DNA from: Clostridia bacterium
GTDB lineage: Bacteria; Bacillota; Clostridia; Christensenellales; Aristaeellaceae
DNA: 56,634 nucleotides
NCBI GenBank assembly: GCA_017512805.1
Contig: JAFWES010000062.1
Span: 1 to 56,634, forward strand
Direction of reading: 5' to 3'
Part shown: piece after piece, positions 6,292 through 15,184 of the stretch
How the letters are laid out: each line of letters starts with the position of its first letter
How positions within the stretch are numbered: the first letter of the stretch is position 1
The notes under the pieces: model-generated
Seen by the model: only the letters and a program-made list of their open reading frames with translations
What the model was told of the DNA's origin: nothing
Databases searched by the model: none
Made by a program: the position numbers and the translations under genes

Positions 6292-8874
6292 TTATCCCTT
6301 CGGCCGGGACATGGCCACTGTATCATCCTCTGTTTCCTCGGTCGTATTCATCATGCTGGCGATATTCTCCTCCAGCGTCAGGTTGTCCAGCCCGCTGGCC
6401 GGGATTTCGAAACGATCGCCACCAGTCGTCTTGATGATCATCTTTTTCAGGAAATCCTGGGGGGATTTCGCGGCAATGATGGCGTCTCCCAGAGCTTCAA
6501 TCAGCCCGCTTTCCGCCAGCGAGGTCAGGAACCCCTTCTTGGATTCACCCATCATAAACGCGATCAGGCCGGACATATCCACCCAGCGGTTATGAATCCA
6601 CAGGGCCGCATTCATCTGCTTCACATGGGAGGAGTTGTCCTCAAAGGTGATGTAGGTCAGGTAAGGAATGGTGTACCCCGGAGTGCTGACCATCCGGATG
6701 GTCCTGCCATCCTCCCCCGCGGCGCCCATGTCCGAGTAGAAGGTCTCCCGGATCAGGCTTCCCAGCCAGCGGTAAAGGTCTTCCCGGTCCTCTTCCGTGA
6801 CGATCAGGTCCTGCAAATTCCCTTCGGAGAGCAGATCCCCCAGGAACTCCTCCGGAGACAAATCACTCCCCTGTCCAGCGATTTTCAGGCCGATTCCTGC
6901 CAGGTTCGTCACGACCTTCGGCAGATCCTCCGTATCACCCAGGGCGATTTTCAGCGCCACTTCCGCCATCCGGTTCCTCAGGCCATCCAGATTCAGGGTC
7001 GCCACCCACATGCTCCAGTTTCCGTCCGTGAAGATTTCGCTGTCGGGCAGCTTCAGGGTCAGGATCGTCTGATCCGCCTTCGCCGTCTCCGGCGCATCGG
7101 TCTGCCCCAGGCGGGTCGCTGCCATGGCTTCCTCCAGGGAGGCCGCGTAGGCGCTCATTCCCATGTGTTCCAGCACAAAGGGCAGGATCACCGTCAGCTG
7201 GCTGTAGTCCGTCCCGGGGGTCATGGCGCAGTCCGCCGCGAACCAGAAGGCCCTGGCCTCCTGCAGGCTCATTCCTCCCTTTTCACACAGCATCCAGGCG
7301 ACCCGGTTCAGCAGCGAGGAATTGGTATGGACCCCGCCCTGATCGTTCACGGCCGTGGGGGTGGTCACGTGGTCATCGTAATACAGATCCCAGGTGTGCT
7401 CCGGCTGACCGTAGCGGTGGGGGTCGCTCATGCTGCGAACCGTCTCCTTCGCGTTCTCCCCGATCTTCCAGGTTTCATCCTCGGTGGCCCCGCTCATCAT
7501 CTCGCAGATATTGCCCTGGATATCGCTGATGGCCTCGTTGATGGCTCCCCGGTCGTTCATGTAGTCATTGTAGGTCATGGTGGTCTGGGTGACGCAGTGG
7601 GTGAACTCATGGGCCAGCACGTCCAGGCACTGGGCCAGGTCGTTGGCCCGGCTGGAAAGGAAGATCTGCCATCCGTAGTACTGCCCGGCAAACGCCGCGT
7701 TATCCACCGGCCGATGCTCGCGGTCGCAGAAATTGTTCAGGATCAGGATGGGGGTGCCCAGTCCGTCCGCGCCGATCCACCCGATGTCCCTGTAGTAATC
7801 ATAGGCCCGGCAGTAGTTATACAGGCTCAGCAGCGCTTTCTGCTCCCATTCCCGGTTGTCCTCGCTGGAGAGCATGTCCACCCGTCCCTCGTTGTACAGG
7901 AATTCCCAGCAGTCGGCTACGGCGATCCTGCGCTCGATGTTCCCCAGGTAGTACGTCCCCGTCCGGGTATCCCGCATCAGCGTCACGGCGATTTCCTTCT
8001 CCGTTCCGTCCGACAGATCCACATCGCCCGTGTAGTCCACCGGTTCCATAAATTTGAAGGCGTATTCCGCCGGATACCCCGTCTGGCTGGCTTTATCCCC
8101 CGGAAGAATGGCCGGCATGCTGTACAGGTATTCCCCCTGCATGGTCACATAATGGGCCAGGTAGGGCATTTCCGTCTGATTGTCCGGATTCGTGGTGTAC
8201 ACCGCCCATACGAAGCGGCTGTTCTCGTCCATCGTCTCCGCTTCCACATCCAGCTCCAGGGCGACCGGCAGGATGATCCTCTGCGTCTTCCCGGGAACCA
8301 GTTCCGTCCCGGCTTTTACTTTCCTATGCTTCAGGGTCAGTTCCTCCGCCGCCTCCGCCGTGATCCCTTCCGCCGCCGCGCTGTCCGGCAGGCCGGTGAT
8401 CAGGCTGGCCGTCAGCCCCAGCATCCGGTCCTCCGCGTCGGTGATCACTTTGACCGCCCCGCCCAGGACCGTGGTATCCCCCTCCATCTGCTGGAAAATG
8501 TAGTACCGGTTTCCCGCAGGATCCGTGATCTCCCGCCAGGGCTCCAGCTCCGTCCCCTGCTCGCCGCCCATAAGCCGGATCATGGATCTGACCACCTTTC
8601 CGGCGTCATCCATATCCCTGACCGGGCCCTTCGCGCAGGTGCCTTCCACAAAGACCGCCCGGCCGCCCCGGGTGTGAATCTTCGCCGTGCCCCTGTTTAA
8701 AATCTGAATGTCCGTTTCCGTCAGCTGTTCTACCCCGTCGATCCGGAAAACCGGCTGTCCCGTCTCCTTCCCCGCGTCCATCGCGGTGTTTACCGTTCCC
8801 GCGCCCGCGGGCTCCGCCAGTCCGGCGCCGCCCAGCATCACGGCCGCCAGCATCGTCGCGATCCATTTTTTCAT
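6292..8874 (-). CDS. Secreted M4 (thermolysin-like) zinc metallopeptidase with C-terminal extension
   Basis: About 860 residues from the start at 8874, chosen because MKKWIATMLAAVMLGGAG begins a signal peptide; an upstream in-frame ATG at 8955 would bury it. Residues about 40-210 look like the FTP/PepSY propeptide that keeps the enzyme inactive. The catalytic domain has HEFTH at 422-426 (zinc ligands and general base), the third ligand Glu447 in GAINEAISD, and the second-lobe histidine in GGVHTNSSLLN, so all catalytic residues are present. After the thermolysin-like lobe (ending near residue 600) there are about 250 more residues of an unfamiliar, mainly helical domain. It should digest extracellular protein, feeding uptake systems such as the Opp transporter. 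It is monocistronic, with a terminator downstream. Confidence 0.9.
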   Translation of the reverse strand: MKKWIATMLAAVMLGGAGLAEPAGAGTVNTAMDAGKETGQPVFRIDGVEQLTETDIQILNRGTAKIHTRGGRAVFVEGTCAKGPVRDMDDAGKVVRSMIRLMGGEQGTELEPWREITDPAGNRYYIFQQMEGDTTVLGGAVKVITDAEDRMLGLTASLITGLPDSAAAEGITAEAAEELTLKHRKVKAGTELVPGKTQRIILPVALELDVEAETMDENSRFVWAVYTTNPDNQTEMPYLAHYVTMQGEYLYSMPAILPGDKASQTGYPAEYAFKFMEPVDYTGDVDLSDGTEKEIAVTLMRDTRTGTYYLGNIERRIAVADCWEFLYNEGRVDMLSSEDNREWEQKALLSLYNYCRAYDYYRDIGWIGADGLGTPILILNNFCDREHRPVDNAAFAGQYYGWQIFLSSRANDLAQCLDVLAHEFTHCVTQTTMTYNDYMNDRGAINEAISDIQGNICEMMSGATEDETWKIGENAKETVRSMSDPHRYGQPEHTWDLYYDDHVTTPTAVNDQGGVHTNSSLLNRVAWMLCEKGGMSLQEARAFWFAADCAMTPGTDYSQLTVILPFVLEHMGMSAYAASLEEAMAATRLGQTDAPETAKADQTILTLKLPDSEIFTDGNWSMWVATLNLDGLRNRMAEVALKIALGDTEDLPKVVTNLAGIGLKIAGQGSDLSPEEFLGDLLSEGNLQDLIVTEEDREDLYRWLGSLIRETFYSDMGAAGEDGRTIRMVSTPGYTIPYLTYITFEDNSSHVKQMNAALWIHNRWVDMSGLIAFMMGESKKGFLTSLAESGLIEALGDAIIAAKSPQDFLKKMIIKTTGGDRFEIPASGLDNLTLEENIASMMNTTEETEDDTVAMSRPKG

Positions 8875-9016
8875 AAATTCATCTTCTCTTTCATTCGTAT
8901 TCCGCAGGGCACCGCGGGTTTCTGTTTCCGCCCCGGTGTTGCTCCCTGCATCCATTGATACGGATGAAAAACGGACCCGGCAGCTGTATTATTTCCCGGG
9001 CCCTCTCTGCCCTCTC

Positions 9017-11023
9017 TCAGGTTTCCGGGCCGAACCGGCTTATAAATTCCTCCTCGGAGAGGATCGGAATGCCCAGCTCCGCGGCCTTCTTATTCTTCGA
9101 GGACCCGGAATCGGGCTCATTGGTCACCAGGAACGCGGTTTTCTTTGATACGCTCCCCGCGACCTTGCCTCCCTGGCTTTCCACATAGGCTTTAAAGGCG
9201 TCCCGGTTGGCAAAGCGGTTCACCTCCCCGGTAATGACAAAGGTCAGCCCCGCGCACCCGCCTTCCTTCTTTTCGGCGGCCGCTTCCCCGGGGATCTCCA
9301 TCAGGCCCCGGAGTTCGTCAAACACCTGCCGGTTTTCCGCTTCGCCATACCATTCATAGATCGCTCCGTTCCGCTCCGGTCCGATCCCGTCCACCTGAGC
9401 GAAAGAGGTCCCCGCCTCCAGCTCCCCCGCCAGGCCCGGCCACCCGTAAGCGCCCACCAGCTTTTTGGCCGCGTCCGGCCCGATCTGGGGAATGCACAGC
9501 GCCGTCAGGAAATGAACCGCGTCCGTATGAGTGCGGCTTCTTTCGATGGCCGCCATCAGATTTTCCCGGGATTTCCGGCCAAAGCCCTCCATGGCTTCAA
9601 TGGCCTCCCCGTGGGCCTCCAGCCGGAACAGATCCGGGAAGGTGCGGACAAAGCCCGCCGCAATGAACTCCCGCAGGGTTTCGATGCTCATCCCGTCGAT
9701 ATCCGCGCCGGTTTTCCCCGCGAAGCGGGCAAATTTCTTCAGATGCTTGGCCGGGCAGCGGGGATTGTCGCACTTGAGGGTTTTCGCCCCGCTGGCCCCC
9801 TCGGCGACCGACGTTTCCGCCCCGCAGGCCGGGCACCTGTCCGGGACCGTATAGCGCCCCGCGGCTTTCCGCACGCCCACCACCTTGGGGATAATCTTGT
9901 TGGCTTTGATCACGGTGATCTCCGTCTCCCCTTCCGCCCCGATGCCCAGGCGGTCCATTTCGCTCAGATTCACCAGGGAGGCCCGGGTGACGGTGGTTCC
10001 TTCCAGCTGAACCGGATCAAAGATCGCCACCGGGGTAATGGTGGTGGCGCCGCAGCTCCATTCCACTTTCCGCAGGACCGTTTCCGCCGTCTCGTCCTGC
10101 CACTTGAAGGCGTATCCCGCCCGGGTGGCATGATGCCCCGTGACGCTGCCCGTGGCGGCATAGGCCGTATCGTCATAGCAGATGACCAGGCCGTCCGCCG
10201 GCAGCGGCATACGGCCCTCCTCCACCCGTTTCGTCCAGCGCTGAACCACCTCGGCCAGCCCCGCCGCGTCCGTCCGCTCCCGCTCCACGGTAGTGAAGCC
10301 CAGGCTGTCCAGATAATCCATCCGCTCCCCCCAGGAAACGATTTCCCGGTCCGCGTGCACCAGCGTGAAGGCATGGAACACCACCCGGCGGGCCTTGACT
10401 TCCTCCAGCCGTTTCTCATCCAGCCCCAGGGTGCCGCTGGCCAGATTGCGGGGATTGGCGTATTTCTCATCCGGATCGGCGATGGCTTCGTTGATCCGTT
10501 CAAAGTCCGGATAGCTGATGACCGCCTCCCCCCGAACCACCAGATGCCCCCGCTCTGGAATGGCCGCAGGAATCCCCCCGATCGCGTCCCGCATGAAGGT
10601 GATATTGGTGCCGACGGCGCCGTTTCCCCGGGTCAGGATTTTCGTCAGCCTGCCTCCGTCATAGGTCACGACCAGGGTCAGCCCGTCCAGCTTCCAGCTG
10701 AGCCACACCGGCCGCTCCCCCGCCCATTCCATCAGTTCGCTGATCTGCTTGGTCTTCGCCAGGGAAAGGGCGGGATATTCATGGGGTTCCTTGCTCCCGG
10801 CGATGTTATCCTCCTGGGAGGCGCCGACCCGCTGGGTGGGGCTGTCCGGCAGAACGATTCCGGTTTCGCCCTCCAGCCGCTCCAGTTCATCAAACAGGGC
10901 GTCCCATTCATAATTGCTCATCACCTCATCGCGCCCGCCGTAATAGGCTTCCGAGGCGGCGTTCAGCCGGCGGATGAGTTCCCGCATCTTCTCCACGGTT
11001 CCGGTCTCGTGCTCCTGTTCCAT
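9017..11023 (-). CDS. ligA: NAD-dependent DNA ligase
   Basis: A 668-residue LigA with all expected domains: an NAD-binding Ia region (residues 1-70, AYYGGRDEVMSNYEWD), an adenylation domain with catalytic Lys111 in KLDG and the downstream TRGNG motif, an OB fold, a four-Cys zinc finger (CPACGAET...CDNPRCPAK), helix-hairpin-helix repeats, and a C-terminal BRCT domain (about 590-668). It seals nicks in replication and repair. The active-site segment SWKLDGLTL and the BRCT start (FVITGEVNRF) are somewhat divergent from typical LigA (KIDG, LTGTL). A GGAAGG site precedes the ATG, and a strong promoter at 11059-11087 drives it, divergent from recD2. Whether it is the main replicative ligase or a second copy cannot be judged here. 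Confidence 0.93.
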   Translation of the reverse strand: MEQEHETGTVEKMRELIRRLNAASEAYYGGRDEVMSNYEWDALFDELERLEGETGIVLPDSPTQRVGASQEDNIAGSKEPHEYPALSLAKTKQISELMEWAGERPVWLSWKLDGLTLVVTYDGGRLTKILTRGNGAVGTNITFMRDAIGGIPAAIPERGHLVVRGEAVISYPDFERINEAIADPDEKYANPRNLASGTLGLDEKRLEEVKARRVVFHAFTLVHADREIVSWGERMDYLDSLGFTTVERERTDAAGLAEVVQRWTKRVEEGRMPLPADGLVICYDDTAYAATGSVTGHHATRAGYAFKWQDETAETVLRKVEWSCGATTITPVAIFDPVQLEGTTVTRASLVNLSEMDRLGIGAEGETEITVIKANKIIPKVVGVRKAAGRYTVPDRCPACGAETSVAEGASGAKTLKCDNPRCPAKHLKKFARFAGKTGADIDGMSIETLREFIAAGFVRTFPDLFRLEAHGEAIEAMEGFGRKSRENLMAAIERSRTHTDAVHFLTALCIPQIGPDAAKKLVGAYGWPGLAGELEAGTSFAQVDGIGPERNGAIYEWYGEAENRQVFDELRGLMEIPGEAAAEKKEGGCAGLTFVITGEVNRFANRDAFKAYVESQGGKVAGSVSKKTAFLVTNEPDSGSSKNKKAAELGIPILSEEEFISRFGPET

Positions 11024-11058
11024 CGTCTTTCCTTCCGATCCTGTATTACTTCCCCGCT

Positions 11059-11087
11059 ATTTTATCACATCGGAACCGGGACTTCAA
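11059..11087 (-). promoter_or_regulatory. Promoter of ligA
   Basis: On the minus strand TTGAAG (11087-11082), 17 bases, then TAAAAT (11064-11059) with an extended -10 TGA. It lies about 35 bases before the ligA start. Confidence 0.7.
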
Positions 11088-11139
11088 TTGCCGGGCGCCA
11101 GGCGGCGCAGGGCGGCATCCCCCACCCCGCTTCCGGTGG

Positions 11140-11190
11140 CTGCAGGTTACTACTCAACCTCGCTCTCGGGGTATTCCTTCCCGGGGGCTG
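11140..11190 (+). repeat. Dispersed intergenic repeat, family A, copy 1
   Basis: CCTCGCTCTCGGGGTATTCC at 11158-11177 followed by T-TCCCGGGGG is repeated almost exactly at 18872-18900. In both places it lies between two divergent promoters (ligA/recD2 here, folT/aroF there). The similarity extends loosely upstream (TGCAGGTTACTACTC here versus TGCAAGTCCCTGCTC there). Confidence 0.7.
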
Positions 11191-11214
11191 CCGAACGTTT
11201 TTCCCCTCCGCCCG

Positions 11215-11243
11215 TTGAAAGAAGGCTTCCTTCCCGGTATAAT
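11215..11243 (+). promoter_or_regulatory. Promoter of recD2
   Basis: TTGAAA (11215-11220), a 17-base spacer and a perfect TATAAT (11238-11243), about 95 bases before the recD2 start. Confidence 0.75.
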
Positions 11244-11338
11244 AACGCGGATGGGACGTTTCGGCCCCTCGGGCGTGCGGGGGATCAAACGGTTTCGGGC
11301 GGGACGGTTTTAAACTTCTGAAAGGAGAACGGCGGAAG

Positions 11339-14062
11339 ATGGAAAAGCTGCGGTGCGCGGTGGAGCGGATCACCTTCCGGAATGAGCAGAACGGGTACTC
11401 CGTCATCAAATGCCGGGCCAAAGGGTATTCCGATCTGGTCACCGTGGTGGGAGCCATGCCGGATGTTCACGTGGGCGCCATCCTTTCCCTGACCGGGGAA
11501 TGGAAAATTGACCCCCGGTACGGCCGGCAGTTCGCGCTGGAATCCTATGAGGAAACCCTTCCCGCCATGGTATACGGCATCGAAAAATACCTGGGCTCCG
11601 GCCTGGTCAAGGGGGTCGGCCCCAAATTCGCCAAGCGCATCGTCCAGACGTTCGGAGCGGAGACCCTGAACGTGATCGAGGAACGCCCGGACGACCTGAT
11701 CCGCGTGCCCGGAATCGGGCAGGTCCGGGTGGACCGGATCAAAAAGTCTTGGGTGGAACAGAAGGAAATCAAAAACATCATGCTCTTCCTGCAGGGGCAT
11801 GACGTGAGCACCGCGCACGCCACCCGGATTTATAAGCAGTACGGCCCGGAGAGCATCGATGTGGTCCGCGAAAACCCCTACCGGCTGGCCGATGACATCT
11901 GGGGGATCGGCTTTAAGACCGCCGACACCATCGCAGGCAAGCTGGGCTTTGAGAAAACCTCCCCCATCCGCCTGCGGTCCGGTCTCCTCTATACGCTCAA
12001 CAAGCTGGCGGAGGAAGGGCATTGCTTCGCCATCCGGGATCAGCTGCTGGACACCGGGGCCCGGCTGCTGGAGGTCGGCGGGGACGCGCTCAGCCGCGTC
12101 CTGGACGAAATGATCCAGACGGAGGACCTGATCGTCTCCAACCTGCCGGATTCCGAGGATTTCGCCATCTATCTGCCTCCCTTCTATTATTCCGAAGTGG
12201 GGGTGGAATCCCGGCTGAAGCGGATTCTGGCCGCGCCGGCGGACAGGCCCGCGGGCGAAAGCACCCAGATGGAGGCGGGCATCGAATATGACGAGGTTCA
12301 GCTGCGGGCCATCGACACCGCCCGAAAGAGCAAGATCATGATTCTCACCGGCGGCCCGGGGACCGGCAAAAGCACCACCACCATGGGCATCATCCGGGCC
12401 TTCGCGGGCTTGAGGATTCTCCTGGCCGCCCCCACCGGGCGGGCGGCCAAGCGGCTCTCCGAGGTCACGGGCATGGAGGCCCGGACCATTCACCGGCTGC
12501 TGGAGTTCAAGCCGCCCGAGGGCTACAAGCGCAGCGAGGAATCCCCCCTGGAGGGGGACGTACTCATCGTGGACGAATGCTCCATGGTGGATGTGATGCT
12601 GATGTACTCCCTCCTGCGGGCCATGCCCGACGGCATGCGGCTGATTCTGGTGGGCGACGTGGATCAGCTGCCCTCCGTGGGCGCCGGGAACGTGCTGCGG
12701 GATCTGATCTCCAGCGGGGTGTTCCCGGTGGTCACACTGACCAAAATATTTCGCCAGGCGGCCTCCAGCCGGATCATCACCAACGCGCATAAAATCAACC
12801 GCGGGGAATACCCGGATCTGTCCAATGCCGCGGGCACCGACTTTTTCTTCCAGAACTGCGAAGACCCGGATCAGGCGGCGGGGATCGTCGTAAACCTGGT
12901 GCAGAACCGGCTGCCGAAATTCTATCAGGCGGAGCCCCGGTCCATCCAGGTTCTGACCCCCATGCAGCGGGGTCCTGTGGGGGCGGCAAACCTGAATCAG
13001 GTTCTGCAGGCGGCGGTCAATCCCCCGGCGCCGGCGAAGCCCGGCGGCGCCCCGGCGGAGCTGCGCCGGGGCGGATACACCTTCCGCCCCGGGGACAAGG
13101 TCATGCAGATCCGCAACAATTACGATAAGGAAGTATTTAACGGGGATATCGGCACGATTCAGTCCATCGACATGGACGATAAAGCCCTGATCATCCGTTT
13201 TGACGACCGGGACGTAGACTATGATGTCACCGAGCTGGACGAGGTCGTCCTGGCGTACGCCACCACTGTTCACAAGGCCCAGGGGGCCGAGTATCCCATC
13301 GTAGTCATGCCGGTGATGATGACCCATTTCACCATGCTCCAGCGGAATCTCCTCTACACCGGGGTCACCCGGGCCAAAAAGGCCCTGGTCCTGGTGGGGC
13401 AGAAAAAGGCGGTCGCCTGCTGCGTCCGGAACCTGACCGTGGACAAGCGGAACACCCTGCTGGCGGAGCGCCTGTCCGGGAAGGTCAGCGGCCGGGCCGT
13501 CGAGGGGCTCCCGCCCTATTCCGGAAGCACGGACCGGTTCGTCTGTTTTGATGTGGAAACGCCCAACCGGCAGAACGACCGCATGAGCGCCATCGGCATC
13601 AGCGTGGTGGAAGGCGGCCGGATCACGGACAGCTTTTTCAGCTATGTGAATCCGGAGCAGCCCTTCGATTATTTTAATACCCAGCTCACCGGCATCAGCG
13701 AGGCGACCGTGAAGGACGCCCCCACCTTCAGGGCTCTGTGGCCGCGGATCAAGCCCCTGATGGGCAGCGGCATTCTGGTGGCCCACAACGCCCCCTTCGA
13801 TCTGATGGTGCTGAAAAAATGCCTCACCGGATACGGCATTGCGTGGAAGCACGCGGTCCCCTATACCGATACGGTCCGGATCGGCCGGGACGTGGTTCCG
13901 GGGATCGGCCACAAGCTGAATGAAATGTGCGCCTTCTACGAAATCGATCTGAATCATCACCAGGCGGACAGCGACAGCGGCGCCTGCGCCCAGATCCTGT
14001 GCCGCTATCTGACGGACGGAGTCAAGGTGGCGGATTACGTGAAATACTTCCGCATGAAATAG
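11339..14062 (+). CDS. recD2: RecD2-family helicase fused to a DnaQ-like 3'-5' exonuclease
   Basis: A 907-residue protein. Residues 1-300 hold the RecD2 N-terminal OB-like region and helix-hairpin-helix units (VKGVGPKFAKRI, DLIRVPGIGQVR). The SF1B helicase core follows: Walker A GGPGTGKST with Lys344, Walker B LIVDECSMVD, motif III VGDVDQLPSVGAGN and a C-terminal ATTVHKAQGAEYP motif. From about residue 730 a complete DEDDh exonuclease is appended: FDVET with Asp738 and Glu740, VAHNAPFD, and HHQADSDS. Stand-alone RecD2 ends shortly after the helicase core, at about 740-800 residues. RecD2 unwinds DNA 5'-3' in repair; a linked exonuclease would let one chain unwind and trim. The start has AAAGGAGAAC upstream. 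Confidence 0.9.
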   Translation: MEKLRCAVERITFRNEQNGYSVIKCRAKGYSDLVTVVGAMPDVHVGAILSLTGEWKIDPRYGRQFALESYEETLPAMVYGIEKYLGSGLVKGVGPKFAKRIVQTFGAETLNVIEERPDDLIRVPGIGQVRVDRIKKSWVEQKEIKNIMLFLQGHDVSTAHATRIYKQYGPESIDVVRENPYRLADDIWGIGFKTADTIAGKLGFEKTSPIRLRSGLLYTLNKLAEEGHCFAIRDQLLDTGARLLEVGGDALSRVLDEMIQTEDLIVSNLPDSEDFAIYLPPFYYSEVGVESRLKRILAAPADRPAGESTQMEAGIEYDEVQLRAIDTARKSKIMILTGGPGTGKSTTTMGIIRAFAGLRILLAAPTGRAAKRLSEVTGMEARTIHRLLEFKPPEGYKRSEESPLEGDVLIVDECSMVDVMLMYSLLRAMPDGMRLILVGDVDQLPSVGAGNVLRDLISSGVFPVVTLTKIFRQAASSRIITNAHKINRGEYPDLSNAAGTDFFFQNCEDPDQAAGIVVNLVQNRLPKFYQAEPRSIQVLTPMQRGPVGAANLNQVLQAAVNPPAPAKPGGAPAELRRGGYTFRPGDKVMQIRNNYDKEVFNGDIGTIQSIDMDDKALIIRFDDRDVDYDVTELDEVVLAYATTVHKAQGAEYPIVVMPVMMTHFTMLQRNLLYTGVTRAKKALVLVGQKKAVACCVRNLTVDKRNTLLAERLSGKVSGRAVEGLPPYSGSTDRFVCFDVETPNRQNDRMSAIGISVVEGGRITDSFFSYVNPEQPFDYFNTQLTGISEATVKDAPTFRALWPRIKPLMGSGILVAHNAPFDLMVLKKCLTGYGIAWKHAVPYTDTVRIGRDVVPGIGHKLNEMCAFYEIDLNHHQADSDSGACAQILCRYLTDGVKVADYVKYFRMK

Positions 14063-14145
14063 AAGAAACGGATACCCGATGCGCGGGAACACAAAGCGAC
14101 GGCCCTTTTGGATTTTTAAAAAACAATGCAAATACAAAAAACCTC

Positions 14146-14175
14146 TTGCCAAAGCAGGGGGGATTATGCTATCTT
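14146..14175 (+). promoter_or_regulatory. Probable promoter of the T-box/trpP operon
   Basis: TTGCCA (14146-14151), an 18-base spacer and TATCTT (14170-14175) just ahead of the T-box leader. The -10 is imperfect. Confidence 0.45.
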
Positions 14176-14181
14176 ACGCTA

Positions 14182-14489
14182 AACCGTTGAAGAAGAGTGA
14201 GTACTTTCCCGGGTTATCCTTCACAGAGAGCCGTCGGCGGTGGAAAGGCGGTAAGGGTCGGAAAAGGAATGGACTTCTGAGGGCAAGCAGAAAAGGGGCT
14301 CTCCCGGAGGGCGCGCCTGAGTATGTGAGACGGAGCTGACCCTCCGTAATCAAAGGTTCGCGTATGAAGTACGTGATTCCGGGTTCCGTACGATGTACGC
14401 GGCAAGTGGGCGCGAAAGCGTCAAGCCGGGTGGCACCGCAGGTATGATGATTCAGACCTGTCCCAGCAAATCTCTGGGGCAGGTCTTTT
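14182..14489 (+). promoter_or_regulatory. T-box riboswitch, tryptophan-specific (UGG)
   Basis: The leader carries the T-box signature GGGTGGCACCGC at 14428-14439, followed by an intrinsic terminator (AGACCTGTCCCAG at 14454-14466 with CTGGGGCAGGTCT at 14473-14485, then TTTT). Stem I starts with GAAGAAGAGTGAGTAC and returns with GGAATGGACTTCTGA, so AGAAG pairs with CTTCT and the specifier bulge presents TGG (14270-14272) followed by A. UGG is the Trp codon. Uncharged tRNA-Trp should stabilise the antiterminator and switch on the downstream genes. The region between stem I and the T-box (about 150 bases) is longer than usual and holds further hairpins. Confidence 0.9.
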
Positions 14490-14510
14490 CTGTCCCCGAA
14501 AGCGGAAAAG

Positions 14511-14595
14511 GGCGGACGGAAAGTCCCCCGGGAAACGCGGGCCGGTTCATCCGTCCCGGAAAACGAGACAGGGCGGACAAAAAGTCCCCCGAGAA
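14511..14595 (+). repeat. Short direct repeat between T-box and trpP
   Basis: GGGCGGAC, two variable bases, then AAAGTCCCCCG occurs at about 14511-14531 and again at about 14571-14591. Each unit can form a small GGAC/GTCC hairpin. The role is unknown. Confidence 0.45.
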
Positions 14596-14609
14596 GAAAG
14601 GAAGGATTC

Positions 14610-15152
14610 ATGATGTCGGAAAAGAGAGTGCTGAAGAACGAGGAGACCAAAGGGTTTTCCGTGCAGGACCTGATCATCGTGGCGGTGCTTCTGGCGGCCG
14701 GCGCGGTGCTGAAAATGTTCGTGGGGAGCGTGGTGAATTTCTTCGGCATGAAGCCAAACTTCACCATCGCGTCCTACTGCCTGGCCATTCTGCTGGTTCG
14801 GCCGAAGCTTCCCGGCTGCGCGATCATCGGGCTTCTGGCCGGGGCCATCTGTCAGTTCCTTCCGGGAACCCCGTGGCTGAATCTGATCTCAGAGCTGCTG
14901 GGAGCGGTGACCATGTTCTTCATGATGAAGGTGCCCTTTAAAGTGAAAAACACGGATCTGAATCCGCTGCTGGCGACCTTCGTCTCCACCGTCGTTTCCG
15001 GAGCCACGTATACGGTCTGCCTGTTTGTGCTGATGCACATGGAGACCAGCGGACTGGTCGCTTATATTCCCATCGTGCTGGGAACCGCGGCCATCGGAAG
15101 CGTGCTGGTTCAGCTGCTGTATCTGCCGCTGAAAAAGGTGCTGAACCGCTGA
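14610..15152 (+). CDS. trpP: TrpP-type ECF substrate-binding (S) component, probable tryptophan uptake
   Basis: About 180 residues with five to six hydrophobic helices and the FFGMKPNFTIASYCLAILL segment, which resembles the GMKP motif of the TrpP tryptophan-transporter family. S components bind the substrate in the membrane and dock on an EcfA-EcfA-EcfT energising module, encoded by the next three genes. Specificity is supported independently by the UGG T-box leader. Two consecutive ATGs (14610 and 14613) follow AGGAAGG; the spacing favours the second. Many Firmicutes share one Ecf module among several S components; here the module is operon-bound and probably dedicated. Tryptophan as the substrate is inference from motif and regulation. 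Confidence 0.85.
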   Translation: MMSEKRVLKNEETKGFSVQDLIIVAVLLAAGAVLKMFVGSVVNFFGMKPNFTIASYCLAILLVRPKLPGCAIIGLLAGAICQFLPGTPWLNLISELLGAVTMFFMMKVPFKVKNTDLNPLLATFVSTVVSGATYTVCLFVLMHMETSGLVAYIPIVLGTAAIGSVLVQLLYLPLKKVLNR

Positions 15153-15184
15153 CACAACCGAGGGGAAATGAGGGAGAAAACGCC

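Noticed and set aside
6286-8700. An open frame of 804 codons on the plus strand
   Set aside because: Shadow of the M4 peptidase gene, which has signal peptide, HEFTH and a terminator.
11285-14152. An open frame of 955 codons on the minus strand
   Set aside because: Shadow of recD2; its product shows no known motif, while the plus strand has the complete helicase and nuclease motifs and an RBS.
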